This document shows, one piece after another, positions 16,494 to 24,745 of a stretch of DNA of 64,000 nucleotides; the first letter of the stretch is position 1; each line of letters begins with the position of its first letter. The position numbers and the translations under genes are program-made. The notes under the pieces were generated by a model. It made no database searches, had not been told where the DNA came from, and was given only the letters and a program-made list of their open reading frames with translations. Origin of the DNA: Paraburkholderia sp. C35 (lineage in GTDB: Bacteria; Pseudomonadota; Gammaproteobacteria; Burkholderiales; Burkholderiaceae); assembly GCF_003121405.1 (NCBI RefSeq), contig NZ_QBUY01000019.1, positions 1 through 64,000 on the forward strand. The letters are read 5' to 3'.

Positions 16494-16827
16494 TGTGACT
16501 CCAGTGTTTGAAGCTATCGGGGGACAAAGTGAGGCCGCCCTATGATGCCAGCCATTGCGTACGCGTGCATGACAGGTCCGCGTGATTCGCCATGCCGATT
16601 CATTAACCTGAACATTACAATCGGCTGGCAGTGTCCGCTGATGTTTCAGCCGACGTTCTCTTCCCGCACCGTCATCGGCGTCGGGACCGCATGAAGGCGC
16701 GAACATAGACACAATATCCGATCCGTTATAACGCCCGATCTGCAAGGCTAACGGCACAAAGCAGACCGCTCGTTCGATTGACGCGCGAAATATCGGCACG
16801 TATACATCGTTAAACGACCCAGCAACG
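16494..16827. other. Divergent intergenic region (BON protein / NodD-like LysR)
   Basis: 334 nt without a convincing gene, between the divergent starts at 16493 and 16828. It must hold both promoters. AT-rich stretches near 16605-16620 and 16700-16735 are the likely promoter cores. I saw no long palindrome, RNA gene or ORF with a ribosome site. Confidence 0.5.
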
Positions 16828-17781
16828 ATGGCGGCCTGCATGTCCAAACGTATCATCGACTCACATCTTCTGAAAATTCTTCACACGCTGATCACGGAAT
16901 CGAGCGTGTCGCGCACGGCCATTCTTCTCGGGCAATCGCAGCCGACCATCAGCGTCGCGCTGCGCAAACTGCGCGCCATCACGGGCGATCCACTGCTGGT
17001 CAGAAGCGGCAGCCGGATGGTGCCGACCACGCATGCGATGACACTCGTCGAACCGCTCAGCCAGGCGCTCGCAGGCATCACTGCCGTACTCAATCCCGCC
17101 AGTACATTCGATCCCGCCACGACGCACCGCACGTTCCGCATCGGCTCGCCTGACTATCTCGACGTGTTCTTTCTTCCGGCTATTGTCGATGCGTTCAAGA
17201 ACGAAGCGCCCGGCGCGCGCATCGAGTTCCAGCATCTGATGACAGTCGATGGCGGCTACGAACACGCGCTGGAAAGCGGCACGCTCGATCTCGCGGTCGG
17301 CAACTGGAGCAAGCCGCCCGAGCAGCTTCATTTGCAGCCTTTGTGCAAGGACGATCTGGTCTGCCTGATGCGTGCGCAGCATCCCGTCAAACCCGGCAAG
17401 CTGACGCGCGACGTGTATCAGGAAGCGGATCATCTCGGCGTGACGACGCATCTCGCTACAGGCCTCGGCACCATCGACATCGAGCTCGCGCGCGGCGGCC
17501 TGTCACGCACCGTCACGACGACGATGCCCTACTTCGGCATGGCGCCCTATGTGCTGATGCGTTCGAACCTGCTCTTCACGACCACGCGCGCACTTGCTAC
17601 GCACTTTTGCAGCCTGCTGCCGCTGCGTATCGAACCCATTCCCTGCGAGCCGCAAGCGCTGACCTACTATCAGCTGTGGCACGACCGCACGCATCGCAGT
17701 GCGGCCGCCGCGTGGTTGCGTCGGCTCGTTGCGGGTGTGGCAAAGAGTCTTGGGCCGGAAAGCTCGCAACGCATGCATTGA
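16828..17781 (+). CDS. LysR-type regulator of the NodD/NahR-like group
   Basis: A 317-residue LTTR. The HTH (about residues 10-70: LLKILHTLITESSVSRTAILLGQSQ, TISVALRKLR) and the phrase FRIGSPDYLDVFFLPAIVDAF resemble the NodD/NahR/LinR branch, whose members respond to aromatic or flavonoid-like effectors. Two starts are possible, ATG 16828 or ATG 16840, neither with a clear Shine-Dalgarno; the longer is given. It faces the rubredoxin reductase operon tail to tail and lies alone, so its target is not obvious. The BON gene divergent to it is one possibility. Confidence 0.85.
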   Translation: MAACMSKRIIDSHLLKILHTLITESSVSRTAILLGQSQPTISVALRKLRAITGDPLLVRSGSRMVPTTHAMTLVEPLSQALAGITAVLNPASTFDPATTHRTFRIGSPDYLDVFFLPAIVDAFKNEAPGARIEFQHLMTVDGGYEHALESGTLDLAVGNWSKPPEQLHLQPLCKDDLVCLMRAQHPVKPGKLTRDVYQEADHLGVTTHLATGLGTIDIELARGGLSRTVTTTMPYFGMAPYVLMRSNLLFTTTRALATHFCSLLPLRIEPIPCEPQALTYYQLWHDRTHRSAAAAWLRRLVAGVAKSLGPESSQRMH

Positions 17782-17791
17782 ACGACAAAAA

Positions 17792-17813
17792 GCCGCGAGT
17801 GGATGCTCGCGGC
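17792..17813 (-). terminator. Terminator hairpin for the leftward rubredoxin operon
   Basis: GCCGCGAG (17792-17799) and CTCGCGGC (17806-17813) pair perfectly around a 6-nt loop. On the minus strand the stem is followed by a run of T (plus-strand AAAAA at 17787-17791), the form of a Rho-independent terminator for the reductase operon. It also lies just after the stop of the rightward LysR gene. Confidence 0.6.
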
Positions 17814-17973
17814 AATAAACGGCCTTCGCCCAGCAATCGACGACAGGATCACATCGTGAGCGAATGAGCCGCAACAGGGGTCGGTCAGCGGGAAAGCTGC
17901 CTGTTGAAGGTGCGAGTCCAGGCGCACCCGTTTATGGCCCACGGAATCAGGCGACGCTACGCGCCGCTTGTCA

Positions 17974-19155
17974 TCACCCGCTTGTCATCGCCTTGAGCAG
18001 CGCGGCCTTTTCCGCCGTCGCTGCGTCGAGCAACGCAAAGCCCTTTACGTGGCCCGTGTCGGCATCTTCGAACAACGCGCGCGTTGCGTGCGGTGCATCG
18101 CCTATGCCCGTTTCCGTCTTCCAGCGTCCCAGCCCGTCCGGCGTCACGACCACGGCGGGGACAGCCGGCGTCTTGATGACGACGGGCATCACAGGGAAAT
18201 CCACGCGCGTGGGATTGCCGCTCAGACATTGCGCCAGCGCGCGCGCCGCGTGCATGATCGCCAGCACGTAGGGCCGCACGCGGCCTTCGATCGCCGCGCA
18301 ATCGCCCAATGCGTAGATGTCCGGCGCGCTGGTTCGGCACCATGCGTCCGTCACAATACCGTCCGCGACATTGAGGCCCGCATCGCGTGCCAGCGCCGTT
18401 CTTGGCGCAAGACCGATGGCCGACACGACGACGTCGGCATCGAGTTGCGCACCATCCGACAACTGCAGCCGATAACCGCGCTCGCCATGCGTGATGGAAC
18501 GCAGGCTCACGCCGAGTCGCAGATCGATCGTGGCGGCCTTCAGCGCGCGCCCAAACACCTTGCCGGCTTCCGGTGGCAACAGTCGCGACAGCGGTACTTC
18601 TGCCGGATCGATCAGGCTCACGGCATGCCCCGCGCTGACGAGATCGTTGGCGAACTCGCAGCCGATCAATCCCGCGCCCAGAATCGCAACCGACCGGCAA
18701 TCGCGCAGCTTGTCGCGAAAGCGTTCGTAGTCGGTGAGATCGTTGACGGAGAGCACATCGTTCGCCGCATCGCCATCGATAGGCACGCGCCGCGCATCGG
18801 CGCCCGTTGCCAGCACCAGCGCGCGATAACGCAGTGTTTCGCCATCGTCGAGAACGAGCGCGTGCTCGTCCGGCACGATCCGCTGCACATGGCGCTGCGT
18901 CCAGACGCTCGCGCGCAACTGTGCGGCCATTGCCTGCGCATCGAAACTCGCCAGCTGGCTCGGCGCCTTCTTCAATGCCAATGCATTCGACAATGCGGGC
19001 TTCGAATAGAAACGCCCATCGTCGCGGCTGATGATAATGAGCGGCGTGTCGGCGTCGAGCTTGCGCCATTCGCGCGCTACCGTATAACCCGCCAAACCCG
19101 TACCAACGATCACAACGGGCGCGTCGGCGTGTTGCAATGTTTCAGTCGTATTCAT
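17974..19155 (-). CDS. Rubredoxin-NAD(+) reductase (FAD-dependent)
   Basis: A 393-residue flavoprotein of the pyridine nucleotide-disulfide reductase fold: FAD motif [17 protein letters not shown] near residue 12, NAD(P) motif [17 protein letters not shown] near residue 147, and the second FAD motif [12 protein letters not shown] near residue 275. RYSKPALS-type residues ([12 protein letters not shown]) are typical of rubredoxin/ferredoxin reductases. Its ATG overlaps the TGA of the rubredoxin gene (ATGA), so the pair is translationally coupled. It passes NAD(P)H electrons to rubredoxin and, from the operon, on to the Rieske oxygenase. Confidence 0.88.
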   Translation of the reverse strand: MNTTETLQHADAPVVIVGTGLAGYTVAREWRKLDADTPLIIISRDDGRFYSKPALSNALALKKAPSQLASFDAQAMAAQLRASVWTQRHVQRIVPDEHALVLDDGETLRYRALVLATGADARRVPIDGDAANDVLSVNDLTDYERFRDKLRDCRSVAILGAGLIGCEFANDLVSAGHAVSLIDPAEVPLSRLLPPEAGKVFGRALKAATIDLRLGVSLRSITHGERGYRLQLSDGAQLDADVVVSAIGLAPRTALARDAGLNVADGIVTDAWCRTSAPDIYALGDCAAIEGRVRPYVLAIMHAARALAQCLSGNPTRVDFPVMPVVIKTPAVPAVVVTPDGLGRWKTETGIGDAPHATRALFEDADTGHVKGFALLDAATAEKAALLKAMTSG

Positions 19156-19322
19156 GCCGGCACCACCTGCATGTCGAAATCGTGCTTGCCCGTCGCGCAA
19201 TCCGGGCACACCCAGTCCTCGGGCACATCTTCCCAGCGCGTGCCGGGCGCAATGCCTTCATGCGGCAAGCCCTCGGCCTCGTTGTAGCGGAACCCGCAAA
19301 TCACGCATTCCCAGATCTTCAT
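19152..19322 (-). CDS. Rubredoxin
   Basis: A 56-residue one-iron electron carrier. The two iron knuckles are plain: CVIC-G at residues 6-10 and CPDC-A at residues 39-43, with YNEAEG and the W of EDWVCP as in classic rubredoxins. The ATG at 19322 follows a GGGAGAG element. The stop overlaps the start of the reductase by 4 nt. In Proteobacteria, rubredoxins of this size usually serve alkane hydroxylase (AlkB); here no AlkB is present and the partner is a Rieske oxygenase 21 nt upstream. Confidence 0.92.
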   Translation of the reverse strand: MKIWECVICGFRYNEAEGLPHEGIAPGTRWEDVPEDWVCPDCATGKHDFDMQVVPA

Positions 19323-19343
19323 CGCGTCTCTCCCGCTGCGTGC

Positions 19344-20399
19344 TCAACGAACATACTTCTGGCCGAGTCCAATCTCGCCCAACGCTCGCCGGTATGCGCC
19401 GGACGAACGATCGGCAAGAATCGGCGCTTCCAGCGAGCGGTCGATCGGCAATTCCTCGGGACACTGCAATTCGACGATTGCGCGATCTTCCTCGAACACC
19501 TGGCGGTTGAATTCATAGACGTCTTCGAGCGGAAGATCGTGATCGAAGTTGCGCGCAATCGGCACGAACAGACGCGTCAGTTTGGCGGAAACCGGGCTTG
19601 CGGCGTTGAGAATCGCGAGACGATCGTTGTCGGGAAAATGCACGGTGAGACGCGCGAAGAACGGCACGTCGACTTCGAATACACGGCGCCACAGAAAACC
19701 TTCCGGCGCGCGATGCCGCATTACCTTTGGGAAGTTGCTGACCGAGCTCACGTATTCAGCGCGCAATCCATTCGGACGACGCTCCACCGAATACTGCGGC
19801 ACAACGGGATTGTGACGGTCCGCAAAACTGTCGTGATGGATCCACGCGAAATGCGCGACGTCGATAAAGCCTTCCGTCTGCCGCCCCGCCGATGCATGAA
19901 TGTCGATCGACGGCGGCAGGATCTGTTGAAACCCTTCCGTGTTCCACGCGGGAAAATCGGGCAACGGCAACTCGCCGCCACCGAGCGACACCCACACCAA
20001 TCCATAGGCTTCCTGCGCTGCGTACGTCGTCAGGCACAGACGCTCGGGAATCGGCCCCTCAGGTTGCGACGGAATATGCACGCACTTTCCGCCCGCTTCA
20101 TATTCGAGTCCGTGATACGGACACACGAGATGATCGTTCTCGACCCAGCCACGGCTCAACGGCGCGCCACGATGCGGACACACGTCGCGAGCCGCGACCA
20201 CCTTGCCATTCGAGCGGAAAATCACTAGCGATTCGTCGAGCAAGGTCACGCCGAGCGGTTTGTCCTTCAATTCATGTGCGAATGCAACCGGGTGCCAGTA
20301 GCGGCTGAGGATTTCCCAGTCGTGGCTATCGAAGGTGCAGTTGCGCGGCATCACAGGCGGCTGCAGCGAACGGATGGGCGTAATGTGGGTGGAAGGCAT
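19344..20399 (-). CDS. Rieske oxygenase (vanillate/phenylpropionate-type, single component alpha)
   Basis: A 351-residue non-haem iron oxygenase. The Rieske domain (about residues 30-140) has CPHRGAPLSRG near residue 74 and CPYHGLEY near residue 94; the catalytic domain has DVAHFAWIHHDSF with the iron His pair. The size and layout resemble the VanA/CAO-type oxygenases that hydroxylate or demethylate aromatic and terpenoid rings. The ATG at 20399 has GGAG 7 nt upstream; the frame is open a further 15 codons without support. It leads an operon with rubredoxin and its reductase instead of a normal ferredoxin reductase. The substrate is unknown. Confidence 0.85.
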   Translation of the reverse strand: MPSTHITPIRSLQPPVMPRNCTFDSHDWEILSRYWHPVAFAHELKDKPLGVTLLDESLVIFRSNGKVVAARDVCPHRGAPLSRGWVENDHLVCPYHGLEYEAGGKCVHIPSQPEGPIPERLCLTTYAAQEAYGLVWVSLGGGELPLPDFPAWNTEGFQQILPPSIDIHASAGRQTEGFIDVAHFAWIHHDSFADRHNPVVPQYSVERRPNGLRAEYVSSVSNFPKVMRHRAPEGFLWRRVFEVDVPFFARLTVHFPDNDRLAILNAASPVSAKLTRLFVPIARNFDHDLPLEDVYEFNRQVFEEDRAIVELQCPEELPIDRSLEAPILADRSSGAYRRALGEIGLGQKYVR

Positions 20400-20420
20400 G
20401 CGTGTCTCCAGGGAACATAT

Positions 20421-20470
20421 GGTTTCGTCGACGCGGCGCTGCATGCTGCATGCGCCCGCCGCGTGAAACC
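20421..20470 (-). promoter_or_regulatory. Strong leader stem-loop upstream of the Rieske operon
   Basis: GGTTTC (20421-20426) and ACGCGGCG (20431-20438) pair with CGCCGCGT (20457-20464) and GAAACC (20465-20470). This gives a 14-bp stem with a 4-nt bulge (20427-20430) and an 18-nt loop rich in GCATGC repeats. It ends about 10 nt upstream of the Shine-Dalgarno of the leftward Rieske gene, so it would form in the 5' leader if transcription starts beyond it. As DNA it could also be an operator. Confidence 0.55.
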
Positions 20471-20812
20471 AACGATATAGCGTCGCGAGCGGCCTTCCTA
20501 TCGCCCGGTCGCCATGAAGTCTATGTTCGTACTGGCATGGGATGCATTAGGCCTCGCCAGCAACGGCGGGTTGATCGTTGCTTCCAGACCGGTGAAACGC
20601 GTTGAACGACGACGAGGTCTGGCGGATCTGATCGTCCGTCATTGAAGGTGCTTTATATGGGCGTTTCCGCGACGCCAGGCGCCATCACGTTGATGCAGAT
20701 ATAGAAGAAAAACTATCCATGATCCAGCTCCATGGGCTAAACGTTGCAGTGTGGACCGGGCGTTCAGATGCCTATAGTACGCTTGATTGGCAGATTATCC
20801 GATCACCACACG

Positions 20813-20842
20813 CACGGCACAAATCAGATATTCTGTGCCGTG
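20813..20842. promoter_or_regulatory. Inverted repeat CACGGCACA-N12-TGTGCCGTG
   Basis: Nine-base arms (20813-20821 and 20834-20842) pair exactly around a 12-nt spacer, 22 nt before the LysR ATG at 20865. It is probably the autoregulatory site of this LysR protein, or a hairpin in its leader that overlaps the weak AAGG ribosome site at 20847-20850. Confidence 0.5.
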
Positions 20843-20864
20843 TTAGAAGGAAATCTTTATACCC

Positions 20865-21791
20865 ATGACTGCTCCGATTCTTCTGAATGCGTTGCGCGCG
20901 TTTGAAGCCAGTGCGCGCCATCAAAGCTTCTCCGCTGCGGCCGTCGAACTGAACGTCACGCCTGCCGCTGTCGGTCAACTCGTGCGCAGCCTGGAGGAAT
21001 GGCTCGGCACCGGGTTGTTTCATCGGGGTGCCGGCGGGCGCGCCCGGCTCATACTCACCGACACCGCCGCGCGAGCGCTGCCCGACATTCAGGCTGGCTT
21101 CGACCGCCTCAATCTCGGCTTCGAGCGCCTCAAGGAAGGGTCCACAGTCGGCGTGTTGACGGTCACCGTGAGTCCGGCGTTCGCAGCCAAGTGGTTATTG
21201 CCGCGACTCGATCGCTTTCAGAGCGCGTGGCCCGACACCGACGTCCGTCTCGACACGAGCCTCAAACTCGCCGACTTCTCGACGCAGGGCATCGACATCG
21301 GCGTGCGTTACGGCGCGGGGCATTGGCCGGGGCTCGATGCGGAACTGTTGATGGAAGAAGACGTGTTTCCCGTGTGCTCGCCGGGCTTTATCGAACAGCA
21401 TGCGCGCTTGCGCAAGCCCGATGACCTGAGCGGCCTCACGCTGATCGACGATCTCTCCGTCGACCGGCAAGCGGGCTTCATCACGTGGGATACGTGGTTC
21501 GAACAGGCCGGCGCGAAGCCCAGGAAAACGCGCGCGAACCTGAAGATCAACAACTCGGCCGCCGTGCTGCAGGCCGCTATCGACGGTCACGGCGTCGCGC
21601 TGGCGCGCAGTGTGCTCGCGCGTGACGACCTCGCTGCGGGCCGGCTGGTTCGCCTGTTTCCGAAGCTCACGACGCCGTCGCAACTGGCGTACTACATCGT
21701 GTATCGCAGCGAGTGTGCGGACCTGCCGCGGCTCGTCGCCTTCCGCGACTGGCTGCGTGAAGAGGCCACGGACAACGCCGCGACGCAATGA
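20865..21791 (+). CDS. LysR-type regulator, GcvA-like
   Basis: A 308-residue LTTR of the GcvA/AmpR branch: LLNALRAFEASARHQSFSAAAVELNVTPAAVGQ is the typical HTH (residues about 5-60), and the effector domain has VGVLTVTVSPAFAAKWLLPRL near residue 92. The start follows a weakly placed AAGGA (14 nt). It diverges from the Rieske-rubredoxin operon and is the likeliest regulator of it. The 9-bp-arm inverted repeat just upstream fits autoregulation. Confidence 0.9.
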   Translation: MTAPILLNALRAFEASARHQSFSAAAVELNVTPAAVGQLVRSLEEWLGTGLFHRGAGGRARLILTDTAARALPDIQAGFDRLNLGFERLKEGSTVGVLTVTVSPAFAAKWLLPRLDRFQSAWPDTDVRLDTSLKLADFSTQGIDIGVRYGAGHWPGLDAELLMEEDVFPVCSPGFIEQHARLRKPDDLSGLTLIDDLSVDRQAGFITWDTWFEQAGAKPRKTRANLKINNSAAVLQAAIDGHGVALARSVLARDDLAAGRLVRLFPKLTTPSQLAYYIVYRSECADLPRLVAFRDWLREEATDNAATQ

Positions 21792-21908
21792 AATCAGTGT
21801 GGCGCAAATGCCTCTAATCTTGTCGTTTGCGACAGTACCATCAGAGCAGCGCCAACACTAGACTCGTCTCCGTTGTACGTCACACGACCCTTCATCGGAG
21901 AAGTCTTC

Positions 21909-22202
21909 ATGAAAGTTTTTGCCATTGGTTCGATTCGCGAACCGCTCACGCCGGAACATCGCCAGCGCATCATGCCGAAAGAAGTGCCCGATACGCTCAG
22001 GCTCTACCTCGATGGCACCATCGAGCAGTTCTGGTTCCGCGACAACGGCAGCACGCCCGGCGTCATCTTCCTGATGAACGTGGAAACGGTCGAGCACGCC
22101 AAGGCCGCCGTCGATGCGTTGCCGCTCACTGCCGAAGGTCTGATGACCTTCGAGCTGATGCCCGTTGGGCCGCTGGCGCCGCTGCGCCTGCTGCTTCAAT
22201 AA
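21909..22202 (+). CDS. YciI/muconolactone-isomerase-like small protein
   Basis: A 97-residue cytosolic protein of the dimeric alpha-beta barrel type (MKVFAIGSIREPLTPEHRQRIMPKEV at the N-terminus cited only in part; FRDNGSTPGVIFLMNVETVEHAK in the middle). The pattern of a strand, a charged helix and a PGVIFLMN strand resembles YciI or muconolactone delta-isomerase-like proteins. The ATG at 21909 has GGAG 8 nt upstream; the in-frame TTG further up has no such site. It stands alone, 117 nt after the LysR gene. The function is not known; a catalytic role cannot be claimed. Confidence 0.65.
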   Translation: MKVFAIGSIREPLTPEHRQRIMPKEVPDTLRLYLDGTIEQFWFRDNGSTPGVIFLMNVETVEHAKAAVDALPLTAEGLMTFELMPVGPLAPLRLLLQ

Positions 22203-22250
22203 CCACGCGCGCGCCGCCGTCGGACGCACGCATGCTATGGCGGCGCGACA

Positions 22251-23270
22251 CTACACAGCCAGTTCACCGTGCGGCGCGAAGCGTCGCGCGTACTCTTTGG
22301 GGCTCACACCCATGCGCCGCGTGAATGCCTTTCTCAGCACGTCGCTGCTGCCGTAGCCGCAGCGGCGTGCAATCTCGTCCATCGAGCGCTCGCCGAGTTC
22401 GAGCGCACGGCGAACCGCTTCTAGCCGCGCATCCTCGACGTACTTCGCAGGCGTCGTTTTCAGTTCGCGCTGGAACATGCGTATCAGCGTTCTGACGCTC
22501 ATCGACGCCCTGTCAGCGAGCATCGCGGCCGTCAGGTCCGCATGCAGATGCTCGCCGATCCACAGACACAATTCGTCGATGCCCGATCCCGACACACGCT
22601 GCGATTGCAGCGCAACGCTGAATTGCGCCTGCCCGCCGGGGCGCCGCAGGAAAAGCACCAGATTCCGCGCGATCTCCAGCGCAACATCATTGCCGAGGTC
22701 TTCGCTCACGAGTGCAAGCGCGAGATCGATGCCCGCCGATACACCCGCCGACGTGTACAGATTGCCGTCCTTGACCCAGATGGGAACAGGATCGACCTGC
22801 ACCTGCGGATAACGCTCGGCAAGCCGTTGCGTCATGCGCCAATGCGTCGTCGCACGGCGGCCATCGAGCAGCCCCGCTTCAGCCAGCGCAAACGCACCGA
22901 CGCAGATCGAGCAGACGCGGCGCACTGTCTGCGAGCGCTTGCGAAGCCACGCAATGGCCGCTTTGTCCATGCGATCGACTGAATGGAAGCCGGTTGTCAC
23001 GATCAAGGTATCGATGTGTTTGCCAGCGCGGCGCTCGCTGTCGAGCGTGCGATGGCCTTTGAGCGCAATCCCTGTGTCGCTTTGCAGATCGAGTTCTGAG
23101 CCCGCGCACACCAGTTCGAGCGAATACGGCACAGTCGCGCTAGCGTGCAGTTGATTCGCCGCAGTGAACACTTCGGCGGGACCGATCACGTCGAGCGCGT
23201 CGACGGGTGGCAAGCCAAGAATCACGATGCGTTTGCGTGTCGCGCCCGATGCGTTGTCGGATTTTTTCAT
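22251..23270 (-). CDS. GlxA-type AraC regulator with DJ-1/PfpI domain
   Basis: A 339-residue regulator. The N-terminal DJ-1/PfpI-like domain (about residues 12-190) has RIVILGLPPVDALDVIGPAEVF and the nucleophile-elbow region CSICVGAFALAEAGLLDGR. The C-terminal AraC HTH pair (about residues 225-325) has MSVRTLIRMFQRELKTTPAKYV and MDEIARRCGYGSSDVLRKAF. GGAG precedes the ATG by 6 nt. It diverges from the HD-hydrolase gene and is the likely activator of it; an inverted repeat of CACGAAT lies between them. Confidence 0.92.
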   Translation of the reverse strand: MKKSDNASGATRKRIVILGLPPVDALDVIGPAEVFTAANQLHASATVPYSLELVCAGSELDLQSDTGIALKGHRTLDSERRAGKHIDTLIVTTGFHSVDRMDKAAIAWLRKRSQTVRRVCSICVGAFALAEAGLLDGRRATTHWRMTQRLAERYPQVQVDPVPIWVKDGNLYTSAGVSAGIDLALALVSEDLGNDVALEIARNLVLFLRRPGGQAQFSVALQSQRVSGSGIDELCLWIGEHLHADLTAAMLADRASMSVRTLIRMFQRELKTTPAKYVEDARLEAVRRALELGERSMDEIARRCGYGSSDVLRKAFTRRMGVSPKEYARRFAPHGELAV

Positions 23271-23304
23271 CGGCCACTCCTTGTGTTGCGTGTTTTCATT
23301 TTGG

Positions 23305-23333
23305 CACGAATCGTCCAAAAACAGTCATTCGTG
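23305..23333. promoter_or_regulatory. CACGAAT inverted repeat in the GlxA/HD promoter
   Basis: CACGAAT (23305-23311) and ATTCGTG (23327-23333) are exact inverted copies with centres 22 nt apart, two helical turns. They lie in the 119-nt divergent promoter between the GlxA-type regulator and the HD-hydrolase gene. This is a likely binding site of the AraC-type protein. Confidence 0.45.
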
Positions 23334-23389
23334 ACACAGCGTCATTCTCTACACTCGGCAGACAGTCAACCGGCATCTGCGGAGATCAC

Positions 23390-24031
23390 ATGAGCACTAT
23401 CGTCACTATCGGAGGCATCAGCGCGCCCGACTCCGAATTCACCCGTCAGGCGAGTTCGCTCGTCGAACGTGTCCACTCGCGCGCGTTGTTGAACCACGTG
23501 CACCGTACGTGGTGGTTCGCCGAGTTTCTTGGCCGCAAGCGCGGCCTGAAATACGACCGCGAGGTGGTCTACCTCGCAGCCCTGCTCCACGATCTCGGCC
23601 TGACGGACGAATACGCCGCCGACCAGCGCTTCGAAGTGGACGGCGCCGATGCCGCCAGCCGCCTCCTGCTCGCACACGGCTACCCGGACAGCAAGGCGGA
23701 ACTGGTGTGGGACGCCATCGCCCTGCATTCGAGCGCGGGCATCGCCGAGCGCAAACAGGCTGAAATCGCGCTGATCTACATGGGCGCTCACGTTGATGTG
23801 TTCGGACTGCGGCTGGACGAGATCACGCCCGCGCTCGTCGACGACGTACTCGCGCTCTATCCGCGCGTCGGCTTCAAGGCGGCGTTCACGGAAGCGATGG
23901 CGGAAGTCGTCAGAAAGAAGCCGCAGACGGCGCTCGGCACCGGACTGGTCGATATCGGCCACCGCCATGTGCACGGCTTCGACTGCGCGAATATCTGCGA
24001 TCTGATCGACCACGCACCGTTCGAAAGCTGA
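23390..24031 (+). CDS. HD-domain hydrolase (cyanamide hydratase-like)
   Basis: A 213-residue HD-superfamily metal enzyme. Putative ligands in order: His36/His38 (LLNHVHRTWWFAEF), His67-Asp68 (LAALLHDLGL), His113 (AIALHSSAG) and Asp136 (GAHVDVFG). The arrangement, with FEVDGADAASRLL after the HD, resembles the cyanamide hydratase-like branch, which hydrates nitriles or cyanamide to amides, but HD proteins are diverse. The ATG at 23390 has GGAG 5 nt before it. It is controlled, most likely, by the divergent GlxA-type regulator. No signal peptide. Confidence 0.75.
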   Translation: MSTIVTIGGISAPDSEFTRQASSLVERVHSRALLNHVHRTWWFAEFLGRKRGLKYDREVVYLAALLHDLGLTDEYAADQRFEVDGADAASRLLLAHGYPDSKAELVWDAIALHSSAGIAERKQAEIALIYMGAHVDVFGLRLDEITPALVDDVLALYPRVGFKAAFTEAMAEVVRKKPQTALGTGLVDIGHRHVHGFDCANICDLIDHAPFES

Positions 24032-24071
24032 AACGCAGTGTTGCAGCCAGCACCCGCTTGACTCTTTTTTA

Positions 24072-24087
24072 GATGATCACTATCATC
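24072..24087. promoter_or_regulatory. TetR operator GATGAT-CACT-ATCATC
   Basis: GATGAT (24072-24077) and ATCATC (24082-24087) are exact inverted halves with a 4-nt spacer, 32 nt before the TetR start codon. The site lies in an AT-rich promoter and is of the size and form of TetR-family operators, so autoregulation is likely. Confidence 0.6.
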
Positions 24088-24118
24088 CAAAACATCGAAT
24101 CACGGAGTGCAGCAAGCC

Positions 24119-24688
24119 ATGCGGAAATCCAGAGTTGAAGCAGCCGATACGCGCCGCCGCATTGTCGAGGTCGCCGCCCGGGAATTCCGGACTAACGGCA
24201 TCCAGGCAACCGGATTGGCGGATCTGATGTCGGAGGCGGGGCTTTCGCATGGCGGGTTTTACCGGCATTTCGAATCGAAAGATCAACTGGTTGCCGAGGC
24301 GTGCGAAGCGGGCCTCAACGAGATCATCGGCAGGCTCGAGGCGGCTGCGGACGGATGCGAAGGCAACGACGGTTTCAAAGCCATCGTAGACGCGTATGTG
24401 TCTGCGTCGCATCGTGACGCGCCGGCTGACGGATGTCCGCTCGCCGCAATGGGCAGCGAACTGGCGCGGGCCGACGAGCAGACACGCGCGGCGGCATCGC
24501 GCGGTTTCGCCGATCTGGTCAGCGTGCTGGCAAAGCGTAGCGGCCGGCGGCGGCACGAAGCCGCACGCGCCGAAGCTGTCTTTGCATTGTCGGCGATGAT
24601 CGGCGCTGTCACGATGGCCCGCATTGTCGGCGATGACGATGCAGCGGCGATCCTGCAGGACGTCAGGCATCACCTCAGTACCCTGTAG
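24119..24688 (+). CDS. TetR-family transcriptional regulator
   Basis: A 189-residue repressor. The HTH covers residues about 8-55 (RRRIVEVAAREFRTNGIQATGLADLM, then LSHGGFYRHFESKDQL). The C-terminal half is helical, with DGCPLAAMGSELARAD as in the TetR_C-type group that controls SDR/NmrA or NemA-like reductases. The ATG at 24119 is preferred; an upstream GTG overlaps the GGAG that would serve it. It precedes the NmrA-like reductase by 152 nt in the same direction, and the two palindromes around it are likely its operators. Confidence 0.9.
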   Translation: MRKSRVEAADTRRRIVEVAAREFRTNGIQATGLADLMSEAGLSHGGFYRHFESKDQLVAEACEAGLNEIIGRLEAAADGCEGNDGFKAIVDAYVSASHRDAPADGCPLAAMGSELARADEQTRAAASRGFADLVSVLAKRSGRRRHEAARAEAVFALSAMIGAVTMARIVGDDDAAAILQDVRHHLSTL

Positions 24689-24733
24689 CGCGGTATCGCA
24701 ACACACCTGTCGACGTTTATTGCACGTGAAAAT

Positions 24734-24745
24734 GTGCATATGCAC
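24734..24745. promoter_or_regulatory. Palindrome GTGCATATGCAC before the NmrA-like gene
   Basis: A perfect 12-bp palindrome at 24734-24745, flanked by AAA on the left and TTT on the right after one unpaired base, and a related TGCACGTG at 24721-24728. It lies about 95 nt before the reductase start. It does not match the GATGAT operator upstream, so it may bind another protein. Confidence 0.4.

Larger units (their letters stand above)
20400..20864. other. Divergent intergenic region with two inverted repeats
   Basis: 465 nt between the divergent Rieske (20399) and LysR (20865) start codons. It holds a large stem-loop near the Rieske start (20421-20470) and an inverted repeat near the LysR start (20813-20842), both listed separately. 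The rest (20471-20812) has promoter-like AT-rich patches around 20695-20715 and 20770-20800, but no gene I can support. Confidence 0.5.

Noticed and set aside
17814..17973. Possible small RNA after the terminator hairpin
   Set aside because: No tRNA-like cloverleaf, no promoter or second terminator could be made out.
17968..19287. 439-codon open frame on the plus strand
   Set aside because: Antisense to the rubredoxin reductase and rubredoxin genes.
21909..22202. Calling the small protein a true muconolactone isomerase
   Set aside because: Only the fold pattern is suggestive; no aromatic ring-cleavage genes lie nearby, so a specific reaction is not supported.
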